A stretch of DNA of 64,000 nt from Streptomyces cavernicola (GTDB lineage Bacteria; Actinomycetota; Actinomycetes; Streptomycetales; Streptomycetaceae). This document shows positions 28,684-37,100 of the stretch, piece by piece. The position numbers and the translations under genes are program-made. The notes under the pieces are model-generated. The model did no database searches. It was not told where the DNA came from and worked only from the letters and a program-made list of their open reading frames with translations. How positions within the stretch are numbered: the stretch's first letter is position 1; the number at the start of each line of letters is the position of its first letter. The stretch is from positions 29,418 through 93,417 of the forward strand of contig NZ_JASCIQ010000035.1 of NCBI RefSeq assembly GCF_029968035.1, in the 5' to 3' direction.

Positions 28684-29547
28684 GTGTCGGTCTACGACCA
28701 CAAGCCCATGTGGGCTGGGGCGCACTACGACCCTGCCCCGGCCGGCGGCGAGGTGACGCGCCTAGACCTGTACGGCACGCCCGAGCTTGACGGGCCAGTG
28801 GTCGCCTCGGCCGCACCCGCCGACCGACTCCGAGCCGGGGTGTACCGGTTCGCCTTGCCCACTGTCGCGCCGGGCCGCTACTGGGGCACAGTCACCTTCA
28901 CCCCCAACTCGGCTGCGCAGCCGGTGACGGACACGTCCGTGCGCCTCGACCTCCCCCTGGGGCGGGGGCTGGTCGGCTCGCCCGAAGCCGTTGCCGACGC
29001 CCTCGGCGTCCCGTTGCCCCTCACCTTCGCCCAGCGCAGCGCGTACGAGGAAGAGATGCGCAATGCGCAGGCCGACGTCGTCGCACACCTCAACCGGCCG
29101 CTGGTCCCGACCGCGACGACTTTGCGTGGCGTCACCCCCCGCTGGACAGACGCACTCGACGACATCGATGACTGGCCGGTCCACCTCGATGACATCGCCG
29201 AAGTGATCACCTACCGGGCCAACGCCGATGGCACGTATGACGTGGACCTCCTCGTCGGCCTGAACGGCGCACAGGAGGAGACTGTCGTGCGGTACGTCGT
29301 CGCTCACGCCGCCGAGTCCGCCCGGCAACGCCCGGACCAGAGCGCCGTTTCGGGGCGTCGCGTCTCCTCGGTGAGCGCGGAAGGGCAGTCGATCTCGTAC
29401 GAATCGGCCCCCACCACAGGCCAGGCGGGGGCGCTGCCCACGATCAACAGCCTCAACCGGCTGCGCCGACTGGTGTTCCAGCCGCTGACCCGGCCGCCTC
29501 GCGCGCCGTGGCCGTACTCTTCCAGCCGCCTGCAGCGCTGGCGTTGA
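28684..29547 (+). CDS. Probable head-tail connector (adaptor) protein
   Basis: A 287-residue protein with GTG start and AAGGGAG site. Residues ~100-145 are a helical segment with the adaptor-like pattern LPLTFAQRSAYEEEMRNA and QADVVAHLNRPLVP; the N-terminal ~95 residues are beta-rich. In this position (after head, before the head-closure gene) it most likely fills the gp6/gp15 adaptor role on the portal. Assignment rests on order and pattern. Confidence 0.6.
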   Translation: MSVYDHKPMWAGAHYDPAPAGGEVTRLDLYGTPELDGPVVASAAPADRLRAGVYRFALPTVAPGRYWGTVTFTPNSAAQPVTDTSVRLDLPLGRGLVGSPEAVADALGVPLPLTFAQRSAYEEEMRNAQADVVAHLNRPLVPTATTLRGVTPRWTDALDDIDDWPVHLDDIAEVITYRANADGTYDVDLLVGLNGAQEETVVRYVVAHAAESARQRPDQSAVSGRRVSSVSAEGQSISYESAPTTGQAGALPTINSLNRLRRLVFQPLTRPPRAPWPYSSSRLQRWR

Positions 29548-29565
29548 ACGGAGGGGCTGAACGCA

Positions 29566-29898
29566 ATGGCGGTGGTCCTTCCGAACCGGCTGCTGACGCT
29601 CTACTCGCTCCAGCACCCGTGGGCCCGAGATGCGAACGGTGTCCCGGTGCCGCCGGACCCGAATCAGCGACCGGGAGCGCGCGGTACCTGGCCCGGCTCC
29701 GCGCTGGAGCAGCCCGATGGCACGTGGTCCCTGCGCCTGGACCCCGCCGCCTGGCCCGCGGAGCCCGGCGATGTCGTCGGCGATGAGACTGGCATGACGT
29801 GGACCGTCACCACTTCCCGTCACCACCAGGTTGCAGGCTGCCCTGCCGTCGACTACGTACAGGTGGCCGCCACCCGTAACCCGCCTGAGGTGCCCTGA
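29566..29898 (+). CDS. Probable head-closure (stopper) protein
   Basis: A 110-residue protein, mostly beta (TWSLRLDPAAWPAEPGDVV; MTWTVTTSRHHQV). Its size, beta-rich composition and place between the adaptor and neck genes match head-closure proteins such as SPP1 gp16. The next gene starts immediately after its stop. Confidence 0.55.
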   Translation: MAVVLPNRLLTLYSLQHPWARDANGVPVPPDPNQRPGARGTWPGSALEQPDGTWSLRLDPAAWPAEPGDVVGDETGMTWTVTTSRHHQVAGCPAVDYVQVAATRNPPEVP

Positions 29899-29899
29899 G

Positions 29900-30430
29900 T
29901 TGGCGAAGTTCACCCCGAACCCTGCACTGGGGACGTTGCTCGCGCGGATGATCGCCCCGCACGTCCAACGCATCGCCCACCAGGTCGAGGTCGAGGCCAA
30001 GCGTCTTGCTCCGCCGACGAAGCGGTGGGTCACTATGTTCGACGACAAGGTGCGCCACACCCACATCCAGGCGCAGGGCCAGGTGGTGCCCGGCAACCTG
30101 CGGTTCACGATCAACTCCATGGACTGGGACCGCAAGCATCGCGGTGTCGGGCCGAGCACGTACATGCTCCGCCCCGGCGATCGGTCGTCACGTGCGGTCG
30201 CGAACCTCAAGAACTGCCGTTGCACCACGGCGATCGACCCAGATGGCATCGCCCGCAACATCAGCACCGGCCAGCCGGTCATCAGCGGCAAGAAGGTCAC
30301 CGTGACGGTCACCGTGCGCGGCCCGATGGTCGTCGACGCCGAAGTCGGCACTGTGTACCCCGGCGGCCTGGTGGCCGACGGCACCCACTTCATGGCCCGT
30401 GCTGCGGCAATCGTGGCTGCCCGCCGCTGA
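29900..30430 (+). CDS. Neck or minor head protein with Mu F-like motifs
   Basis: A 176-residue protein, apparently starting at TTG 29900, with GAGG in the end of the previous gene. After an N-terminal helix it has FDDKVRHTHIQAQGQVVPGN, DRSSRAVANL and NCRC. This matches the D-x-VR-x-x-H...NCRC pattern of Mu F/SPP1 gp7 C-terminal domains, also present at the end of the portal fusion. The last 55 residues form a beta strand pair and a helix. A second Mu F-like copy in the same virion could sit at the head-tail junction. Confidence 0.6.
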   Translation: MAKFTPNPALGTLLARMIAPHVQRIAHQVEVEAKRLAPPTKRWVTMFDDKVRHTHIQAQGQVVPGNLRFTINSMDWDRKHRGVGPSTYMLRPGDRSSRAVANLKNCRCTTAIDPDGIARNISTGQPVISGKKVTVTVTVRGPMVVDAEVGTVYPGGLVADGTHFMARAAAIVAARR

Positions 30431-30448
30431 CGCCCCCACGTAGGGGCG
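30431..30448 (+). terminator. Hairpin between converging genes
   Basis: CGCCCC pairs with GGGGCG across CACGTA, directly after the stop at 30430 and before the end of the reverse gene at 30473. It could terminate both directions. Confidence 0.45.
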
Positions 30449-30472
30449 CCGACAGCGCGGAGACAGCCAGGT

Positions 30473-30712
30473 TCAGCTGCGGGTGCGTCGCACGCAGCGC
30501 GCAACGAACGTGGCCACGGAATTCACAGTGAAGGCAGCGGCTGTGCTGAGCGTGGCCGGACCTTCGGGAACGTATCCGGCGACCGCCGCTACGAGAGGGA
30601 CGGCCGTCAGGAGCCCGGTGATCTCCAGAGGCCGAGGACGGCGCCACTCCCAGGGGATCTCTCGCCATGCGGCCCTCTGGCCGTGGGCCGGGGTGCGCTT
30701 CTTGCCACTCAT
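30473..30712 (-). CDS. Small membrane protein, reverse strand
   Basis: A 79-residue protein with ATG and an excellent GGGAGGGA site. The basic N-terminus (MSGKKRTPAHGQRAAWREI) is followed by two hydrophobic helices (LEITGLLTAVPLVAAVAGYV; STAAAFTVNSVATFVARCV) and a basic tail. It may be a third reverse-strand cargo gene within the late region. Membrane location is inferred; function unknown. Confidence 0.5.
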   Translation of the reverse strand: MSGKKRTPAHGQRAAWREIPWEWRRPRPLEITGLLTAVPLVAAVAGYVPEGPATLSTAAAFTVNSVATFVARCVRRTRS

Positions 30713-31087
30713 TCGTTGTCCCTCCCGATCTGAGGTGCCGGCGTTCCGGCACAACGACCACATTGGAGGGGCCACAAGCCTAGGCAAAATGAAGTTTTCG
30801 CAGGTCAGACGGTGTGACGCCTTAACGGCGGCGGATAGCATGGCGGTGGCGTGCGCCTTTTCCGCCATCGGCATCCTATCCGGTGGCGTCAAGGTGCCAG
30901 ACCGTCTGATCCCCTTTTGGCCCAGTAAACGCGTAGGCGGAACAGGCTAGTTGCTGTACCTGACGTAGACGAACGACCGCCGTCGGGCGTCTTGGGCTCA
31001 TGGCAAGGTTCCCTGAGCCGAGTTGGCCGTTCACCCCAACGCAAGTGCACGCGACGCAAGCAGGCTGTGCCGCCCACAGTGCAATGC
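30713..31087. other. 375-base intergenic region
   Basis: Separates the reverse membrane gene from the forward gene at 31088. It should contain the promoter of the reverse gene, but no clear -35/-10 pair is visible. It holds one copy of the intergenic motif at its right end. No convincing gene is seen. Confidence 0.4.
31047..31062 (+). repeat. Intergenic motif copy 6
   Basis: GCACGCGACGCAAGCA, 25 bases upstream of ATG 31088. Confidence 0.65.
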
Positions 31088-31309
31088 ATGACTGCAAAGA
31101 ACCTCACCAAGACCATCGCGCCGGAGGCCCCGGCCGACGAGGCCAAGACCGTCTCGGTCACCGTCGCCATGAACGCGCCCATGGACACCATCACGCTGTC
31201 CCACCACCTCAACATCGAGGGCACCAGCTACCAGCCCGGCGCCAAGCTCCGCGTACCTGCCGACTACGCGCGCCGTCTCCGCCTGTCGGGCTACGTCGCC
31301 CGCACCTGA
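31088..31309 (+). CDS. Small phage protein of unknown function
   Basis: A 73-residue protein. After a short charged N-terminus it reads as a beta hairpin (TVSVTVAMNAPMDTITLSHHLNIEG) and a helix (VPADYARRLRLSGYV). Its stop overlaps the ATG of the next gene (TGATGG), implying coupling. It is probably a minor structural protein by position. No strong ribosome-binding site is seen. Confidence 0.55.
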   Translation: MTAKNLTKTIAPEAPADEAKTVSVTVAMNAPMDTITLSHHLNIEGTSYQPGAKLRVPADYARRLRLSGYVART

Positions 31310-31737
31310 TGGCCGCGACGTACGAACTCGCCGACGCCGATCCCGTCTCGGCGCTCCTCGCCTGGCTCCAGAAGCACCCCCGTGTGACCGAGGCCCTGGG
31401 TGGCCCCGGCCGCGCGTCGGGCATCGCCGAAGCTCCGTGGCCTCACCTACGTGTCACCCATGGGCCCGGTGGGGACCTGCGCGCCCTGACCTGGGCGACC
31501 GAGCCCGAGGTGACCTTGGAGTTGTACGGCGACCCCGGTGGCTGGCCGGGCCAAGCGGAACTGCGGCGGATCGCACTCGTCTGCGTGACAGCCGCCACCG
31601 AGCTACCTGACATCCCTCACATGCCAGGCCAGCCCGTCATCAGCGGCGTACGCCCCTCCGGCACGCTCCTGTGGTCACCGCTCGTCGACGGCCGACCCCG
31701 CTGGATTCTGGGCCTGTTGGTCACCCTGCACCCGTAG
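31309..31737 (+). CDS. Probable tail terminator/completion protein
   Basis: A 142-residue protein starting in the previous stop codon. It has the pattern of lambda gpU/SPP1 gp17-type tail terminators: an N-terminal helix (DPVSALLAWLQKHPRV), strands, EVTLELYG, a long helix with ELRRIALVCVTAATEL and a last strand (RPRWILGLLVTLHP). These cap the tail tube and join it to the head. Position before the major tail gene agrees. Confidence 0.6.
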   Translation: MAATYELADADPVSALLAWLQKHPRVTEALGGPGRASGIAEAPWPHLRVTHGPGGDLRALTWATEPEVTLELYGDPGGWPGQAELRRIALVCVTAATELPDIPHMPGQPVISGVRPSGTLLWSPLVDGRPRWILGLLVTLHP

Positions 31738-31822
31738 TCGACAGGCCAGGCGCCCCGCGCCAGAAGCAGTCGACCCGATCGCTCAGGACCCCGCTGTCAG
31801 TGATGGCTGGTAGAGGTGACGT

Positions 31823-32545
31823 ATGCCTGATGCTGCGCCTGCTGCCGCCCAACCAGCCTGTCACCAATGGAAGTTGCCGACAGTTGTGGACCCGAAACTG
31901 CCGTCGCTGGGCAAGCTGATCGCCTGGCAACGCAACCGGTGCGCACTATGCGGGGTAGTCACTGCCGCGTGCGTGGTGGATCACGATCACGCCACTGGGC
32001 TCGTGCGAGGGCTGCTCTGCTCCAACTGCAACACGCTTGAGGGCGTGAAGGGGCCCGAGGACGAGCCCTTCGCCGCTTACCGTCGTAGGCCGCCCACAGC
32101 GATCTTCGGTGTGAAGCTTCCGTACCGCCCACCAGATGACTACCGATGCGATCGCCATATCGGCTATCTAGGCGTTCCGTCCGCTTGGTCCCCTGGGGTC
32201 AGCAGTCTCATCCTGCTTGACGACCCATCGGACCGCACAGCCATGACGACCGCCATGAAGGAATACGAGCGGCATAGCCCAGGGATGGGGAACACGGCCC
32301 AAAGTGCGCTGGTCGCGTTCGAGTGCGTGAGCCCACTCCGTCCGAATGGCTCTTGCCACGATCAAGACATGCACCTGGAAGGTGAACCCCCGCCAGGAGC
32401 AGCGGTATTCGCGCCCACCCGCGCCGCGAGGGCACAGAGCCTGACCGGAACCCTGGCAGCTGGACTGACGGTGGACTTGCACAACGCACCAAAGCGTCCA
32501 CCGCGTCGCGGGTCGGCCCCCCTATGGAAGCGAGTCGACCGCTGA
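31823..32545 (+). CDS. Recombination endonuclease VII-like HNH protein
   Basis: A 240-residue protein. Residues ~35-75 match T4 endonuclease VII: CALCG, then VDHDHATG, VRGLLC and NCN, the paired cysteines binding zinc and the DHDH block catalytic. T4 endonuclease VII resolves branched DNA; actinophage homologues are often mobile. The last ~110 residues have no recognisable domain, and their codon use differs slightly. It lies between tail terminator and major tail genes, a plausible homing insertion. Confidence 0.75.
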   Translation: MPDAAPAAAQPACHQWKLPTVVDPKLPSLGKLIAWQRNRCALCGVVTAACVVDHDHATGLVRGLLCSNCNTLEGVKGPEDEPFAAYRRRPPTAIFGVKLPYRPPDDYRCDRHIGYLGVPSAWSPGVSSLILLDDPSDRTAMTTAMKEYERHSPGMGNTAQSALVAFECVSPLRPNGSCHDQDMHLEGEPPPGAAVFAPTRAARAQSLTGTLAAGLTVDLHNAPKRPPRRGSAPLWKRVDR

Positions 32546-32552
32546 GGCGGGA

Positions 32553-32568
32553 GCACGCGACGCTAGCC
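32553..32568 (+). repeat. Intergenic motif copy 7
   Basis: GCACGCGACGCTAGCC, 58 bases upstream of the major tail start. Confidence 0.65.
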
Positions 32569-32626
32569 ACCTGCTCTCCCCAAGGTTCCGGGGCCCGATC
32601 ACCGGACCCCCAGGGAGAAGCCCGTC

Positions 32627-33232
32627 ATGGCAGGCGAGACCGCCAACAACAACCAGATCGTCATCCCCTCGCTCACCCGCGTGTGGCTCGCTGAGGTCGG
32701 CACCAATGCGCCGGCCGACGCGACCGTCGCGATGCCCGCCGGCTGGCGCGCCGTCGGCCTCACCACCGAAGATTCGCTCAAATTCAACAACGAGCCGAAC
32801 TTCGAGCAGGTCCGTAGCGCCCAGAGCAGCTACCCGACGCGGACCTTCCAGACGCAGGACGCGTCGACCATCGAGGTCGATCTTCAGCAGTGGTCCGGCC
32901 CCAACTTCCAGGCTGTGTACGGCGGTGGCCAGATCGACGAAGTCACCGCTGCCGACAGCAAGAAGCACTACAAGTTCACCCCGCCCCGGATCGGCGGCCG
33001 CACCGAGATCGCCGCATGCATCGAAGTGATCGACGGCGGCAAGCACTACCGCTACATGGTCCCCAGGTCGATGCAGATGGAGGGCGTGAGCACCGAGCTC
33101 GCCAAGACGAAGGAATCGGTCCTGCCCTTGCGCCTGGCCGTGCAGGGCGGCGATGACTCGGATGCCTGGTACGTCATCGCCGACGACCCGAGCTTCGCTC
33201 CTCCCGTCGTCACGCCGCCGGCGGGCGGCTGA
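32627..33232 (+). CDS. Major tail protein
   Basis: A 201-residue, beta-rich protein. It contains the tail-tube pattern of siphoviruses: WRAVGLTTEDSLKFNNEPNF, a strand series (TIEVDLQQW) and HYRYMVPRSMQMEG. Many copies would stack as the tail tube. It precedes the chaperone and tape-measure genes, as usual. The gap after it carries an unusually long perfect inverted repeat. Confidence 0.85.
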   Translation: MAGETANNNQIVIPSLTRVWLAEVGTNAPADATVAMPAGWRAVGLTTEDSLKFNNEPNFEQVRSAQSSYPTRTFQTQDASTIEVDLQQWSGPNFQAVYGGGQIDEVTAADSKKHYKFTPPRIGGRTEIAACIEVIDGGKHYRYMVPRSMQMEGVSTELAKTKESVLPLRLAVQGGDDSDAWYVIADDPSFAPPVVTPPAGG

Positions 33233-33241
33233 CCTCTCGCC

Positions 33242-33295
33242 GCGGCAGCGCGCGACGCAAGCCTCACCTGCTTGCCAGTGTCCGCGCGCTGCCGC
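33242..33295 (+). repeat. 13-bp perfect inverted repeat enclosing an intergenic motif
   Basis: GCGGCAGCGCGCG (33242-33254) is exactly complementary to CGCGCGCTGCCGC (33283-33295), with a 28-base loop. Placed 9 bases after the major tail stop, it could reduce read-through so the tube protein exceeds the tape measure. Confidence 0.6.
33248..33263 (+). repeat. Intergenic motif copy 8
   Basis: GCGCGCGACGCAAGCC, an exact consensus match, overlapping the left arm of the inverted repeat; 73 bases upstream of ATG 33337. Confidence 0.7.
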
Positions 33296-33336
33296 ACCCC
33301 GCGATTCAGCCCGCACACACGAGAGGCCCGCCGTTC

Positions 33337-33858
33337 ATGTCCTTCGTCATCGATCTCGACGCCGCCGAACGCCGGGAGGTCCAGTACCCCCACGGCATAC
33401 CGGTGAAGTACCGCGAGGAGCAGTTCATCTACCCGGCCGAGCTCCCGGCCAAGGCGCTCGATCCGCTGCTCTCCGAGAAGTTGGACCTCGTCGGCCTGCT
33501 CCGCGACATCATCGAGGCCAGCGAGAACCCGACGGCCGCCACCGTCATCGACCTGATCTTCAAGCGGCCCCACCTGCCTCGCCAGTTCGTCGATGCGATC
33601 TACGAGGTGCATCGCATTCTCCTCGGCGAGGAGGAGTATCAGCGGTTTGACGAGCTGGGCCCGTCTCTCCCCGCGTACGTCCGTCTCACCTTGGGCCTGA
33701 TCAAGGTCTACGGAGTTGACCTGGGAAAGCTCTTTGGGCTGGGCGCCTCCTCCGAGAGCGATGGGGAGACGTCGAAGCCGACCTCAGCCGATTCCACCAC
33801 GGGCTCGACGCCCGAGGAGTCTGGCGAGAGCCAGGAGAGCCCGGCTTCATCGGACTGA
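33337..33858 (+). CDS. Tail assembly chaperone (unshifted, G-type)
   Basis: A 173-residue protein. Residues ~1-130 form the conserved chaperone domain (LDLVGLLRDIIEASENPTAATVIDLIF ... LLGEEEYQRFDELG). After LGKLFGLG comes a serine/threonine/glutamate-rich tail of low complexity. Tail chaperones coat the tape measure before tube assembly. The tail after the slippery site is poorly coding, whereas the -1 frame is well coding. Confidence 0.85.
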   Translation: MSFVIDLDAAERREVQYPHGIPVKYREEQFIYPAELPAKALDPLLSEKLDLVGLLRDIIEASENPTAATVIDLIFKRPHLPRQFVDAIYEVHRILLGEEEYQRFDELGPSLPAYVRLTLGLIKVYGVDLGKLFGLGASSESDGETSKPTSADSTTGSTPEESGESQESPASSD

Positions 33859-34157
33859 GGCGTCTGATCGTCCTGATCGACGGCCTCCCCGAGGACTCCC
33901 GCGTCCAGTCCGCCCACATCAACGGGTGGACCAAGGAGACGGAACTCCTGGCACAGCTGATCGAAGAGGTCAGCATCCTGGCCGCCGACCGGCGACGTGA
34001 AGAACCGACGTCCATCCCTCGCCCGTACAACCCCGCCGAAGCCGCTCCCCATCCGCCGGGCGCGCGGCCTCAACAGCAGTCCGCCGCCCCTCAGATGACG
34101 GGGCACCGGCAGATGCTCGCGGCCGCGATGCAGAGAGGAATGGTCCGCAGTGGCTGA
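33337..34157 (+). CDS. Tail assembly chaperone, -1 frameshift product (GT-type)
   Basis: Slipping back one base at G-GGA-AAG joins the G-type domain to a second open segment ending at TGA 34157, total about 273 residues. The new part begins ALWAGRLLRERW and continues DLSRFHHGLD, FIGLRRLIVLIDGLP, WTKETELLAQLIEE, ending in a proline/glutamine-rich tail. This closely follows the usual T-domain pattern of siphoviruses. It overlaps the tape-measure start by 8 bases. Frameshifting in this gene pair is conserved among long-tailed phages. Confidence 0.85.
33723..33729 (+). promoter_or_regulatory. Programmed -1 frameshift site
   Basis: GGGAAAG, read in the zero frame as ctG GGA AAG, is a canonical X-XXY-YYZ slippery heptamer. 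The -1 frame is closed just before it (TGA at about 33717) and open for about 430 bases after it. Confidence 0.8.
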
Positions 34158-37100
34158 GGGCCTGCAGGCTGGCCGCCTGGACGTGCCGGTCGTCGCCGAC
34201 CTCACCGGGTTCGTACGCGAACTGCGCACGAAGGTCGAGGAGGCCGCCCAGGGCCTGGCCGTCAAGGTCAAGGTCAAGGTCGACGACAAGAACCTGCGCA
34301 AGAAGCTCGAAGCCGCCGTCAAAGAGGCGTCGAAGGGTGTCAGCGCCAAGGTCGAGATCAAGGTCGACGACCAGCGGCTCCGCACCGAGCTGGACGGCAT
34401 CGCGCGGCGCATCGCCGGAACGGACGTCCGCGTGCCCGTGCGGCCTGACGATGACTCGGACAGCTACAGCCGTAACGGCGGCCTCCTCTCCGGCATCCGC
34501 GACCTGATCCGCGGGGCGCAGGGCGAGGCAGACCGCACGCCGGTCAGCGTGCCGGTGCGGATGCGGATGCCGGGCGGCCGGCGTGGGATGCGGATGCTCG
34601 GCATCGGCTCGCTGCTGTCTCTGTTGCAGCCCGCCGCGGCGGCGCTCACCCAGTACGGTGCGGGCCTGACCGCGCTTGTCTCGGCCGCCGCGCCCACTGT
34701 CGGTGTCCTCGGAGCGATACCTGGTCTGATCGTCGCGGCCGGCACTGCTGCGATCGGCGCGAAGGTTGCCTTCAGCGGGTTCGGGGAGGCGCTGAAGCAG
34801 ACCCTCAAGGCGCAGCAGCAGGCCGCCACCGGCGCCAAGTTGACCAAGGCGCAGCAGGAGGCCCTTGCCCAGTCCCTCGATGGTCTGTCCGCCTCGGCAC
34901 GCAAGTCCGTCACGACGGTCGCGAGCCTGAGCGGTGCATGGCGCAAGATGCGCCAGTCGGTGCAGGAACGCTTCTTTTCGCAGGTCGCGGACGAGATCAA
35001 GCCGCTGTCGTCCTCGGTGCTGCCGCTGCTGAAGGACTCGCTCGGCGATACTGCGGGGCAGCTGGGCTCGCTGGCCAAGCGAGGCGCACAGTTCATGCAG
35101 TCCGGCCCGTTCCGCCGGGACTTCAAACAGATCGCGGTGACCAACAGCACGGCTGTCGGCCACATGACCGACGGGCTCGCCAACCTGGGGCGCGCCAGCC
35201 TCGACTTTCTGGTGGCGTCCGGCCCTTTCGTCGAGCGGGCCAGCCGCGGCGCTGAAAAGGTCACGCAATGGGCGCGCGCCTCCGTCAAAGCCGGACGCGA
35301 CACCGGAAGCCTGGCCAAGTTCCTCGATCACGCCGGAGACAAGGCCGCCCAACTCGGCCGCTCAGCCTGGGACTTGGTCAAGGGTCTTGGTGGTGTCGGC
35401 AAGGCCGCGCAGGACTCCGGGAACGCCCTCCTCGACGGGTTCGAGGGCACCATGACCCGCTTCAAGAGGTGGGCGAACTCGGTTAAGGGCCAGACGTCGA
35501 TGAAGCAGTTCTTCAGCGACGCGGCTCCGACTTTCCACGAGTTGAACCGCCTGGTCGGGGACTTCTTCCGTGGTCTGGGGCGGGCCGCGAAGGACAACGG
35601 CGTCACCGATCTGATCCGGCAGATCCGCACGGAACTGATGCCGGCGCTCGGGTCCTTCTTCAACAGCATCGGCCAGTCGATCGGCCCTGCCCTGATCGGC
35701 CTGATCTCCAACCTGGCCACCGCGATCGGGAACCTCTCCGCAGCCGGAAGCGGGCTCGGTGTCCTCCTGGCCGCCTTCAACGGCCTGCTCCACTCCTTCA
35801 ACTCGATCATGGGAGTGATCCCCGGAGCGAACACGGCCCTAGCCGCGCTCCTGGGGACACTGCTTGCCCTGAAGGTCATCAGCAGTGTCTCCGGCATGCT
35901 GCGAAGCCTCGGCTCGCAGGTGCGCGCAGCGGGAACGTCCTTCACCACTCTCGGCTCGACGATGCGCGGCTCACTCGGTCCTGGAGTGATGGGGCCACAG
36001 GTCAGCCTGTGGCAGCGGATGGGGATGGCCTATCGGGGCGCGGCGCAGGAGGGCGGACGCCTTAGCGGGACGATGCGGGGCATCGGTGCGGCGAACCGGA
36101 CTGCCTCCAGAGCGATCGGCGGCATGACGTCCGCGCTGGGTGGACCCCTCGGTATTGCGATGGCTGGCGTCACGATCGGGCTTGGTCTGCTCGCCGCGAA
36201 GCAGGAAGCCGCAGCTCGTGCGGCGGCCGCACATGAGGAGCGCATCAGCTCCCTGGCGCAGGCCCTTGCCGACTCGAACGGGCAGGTCGACGCCAACGTG
36301 CGGGCGCTGGCGGCGCAGTACCTCCAGGACGCCAAGCTCTCCGACGGCAAGGGGAAGCTCGTCGACGTCCTCCGCGAAGCGGACGTCAGCCTCCGGGACG
36401 TCACGAACGCGTACCTCGACCAGGGCGGTTCGATCTCCGGGCTTGAGAAGAAGTTGCGCGCCCTTGCCAAGGAGACCGAGCACTACGTATCCAAGGGCCC
36501 CAAGGTCGACGTGCTGGAAATGAGCGACGAGGGCAAGAGATACGAGGCCGCCGCCAACGCCCTGAAGGGGATGAGCGGCGAGCTCGACAAGTTCACGACC
36601 AAGTCCAAGGAACTCAACGAGGCAATCAACGGGAGTGCCAGCACCGGCACTTCGGCGTATGACCGCCTGCAGAGCGCCGTGCAGGGCTTCAGCGACAAGA
36701 CCAAGAGCGCCGACGAGCGGGTCGACAACCTGCGGCGCGCACTCGACGCCCTCAACGGCAACTCCCAGTCCTTCCATGACGCGACCGCGCAGCTCAACTC
36801 TGTGATGTTGCAGATCGACGACACGATGAAGGACAACATCGACCGCGCCGAAGGCTGGGGCAAGGCACTCGTCGCCAACGATGGCCTGGTCAACACCGCC
36901 TCTCGCAACGGCCAGACCCTGAACGGACAGCTCACCGAACTCCGTGACTCGATGCTCGGCGTCGCCACCCGCGCTCAGGAGGCCGCGGAGCAGGGCCTGA
37001 TGCCCATGTCCGAAGCGATGGACAAGGGGCAGGGCGCGATGGAGCGGGCCCGCTCGAAGGCGATCCAGCTCGCGATGGACATGGGCATTCCCAAGGCCCA

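Noticed and set aside
30876..31224. Reverse-strand frames in the 30.7-31.2 kb gap
   Set aside because: They overlap the forward gene at 31088 and the conserved motif, and have weak coding character.
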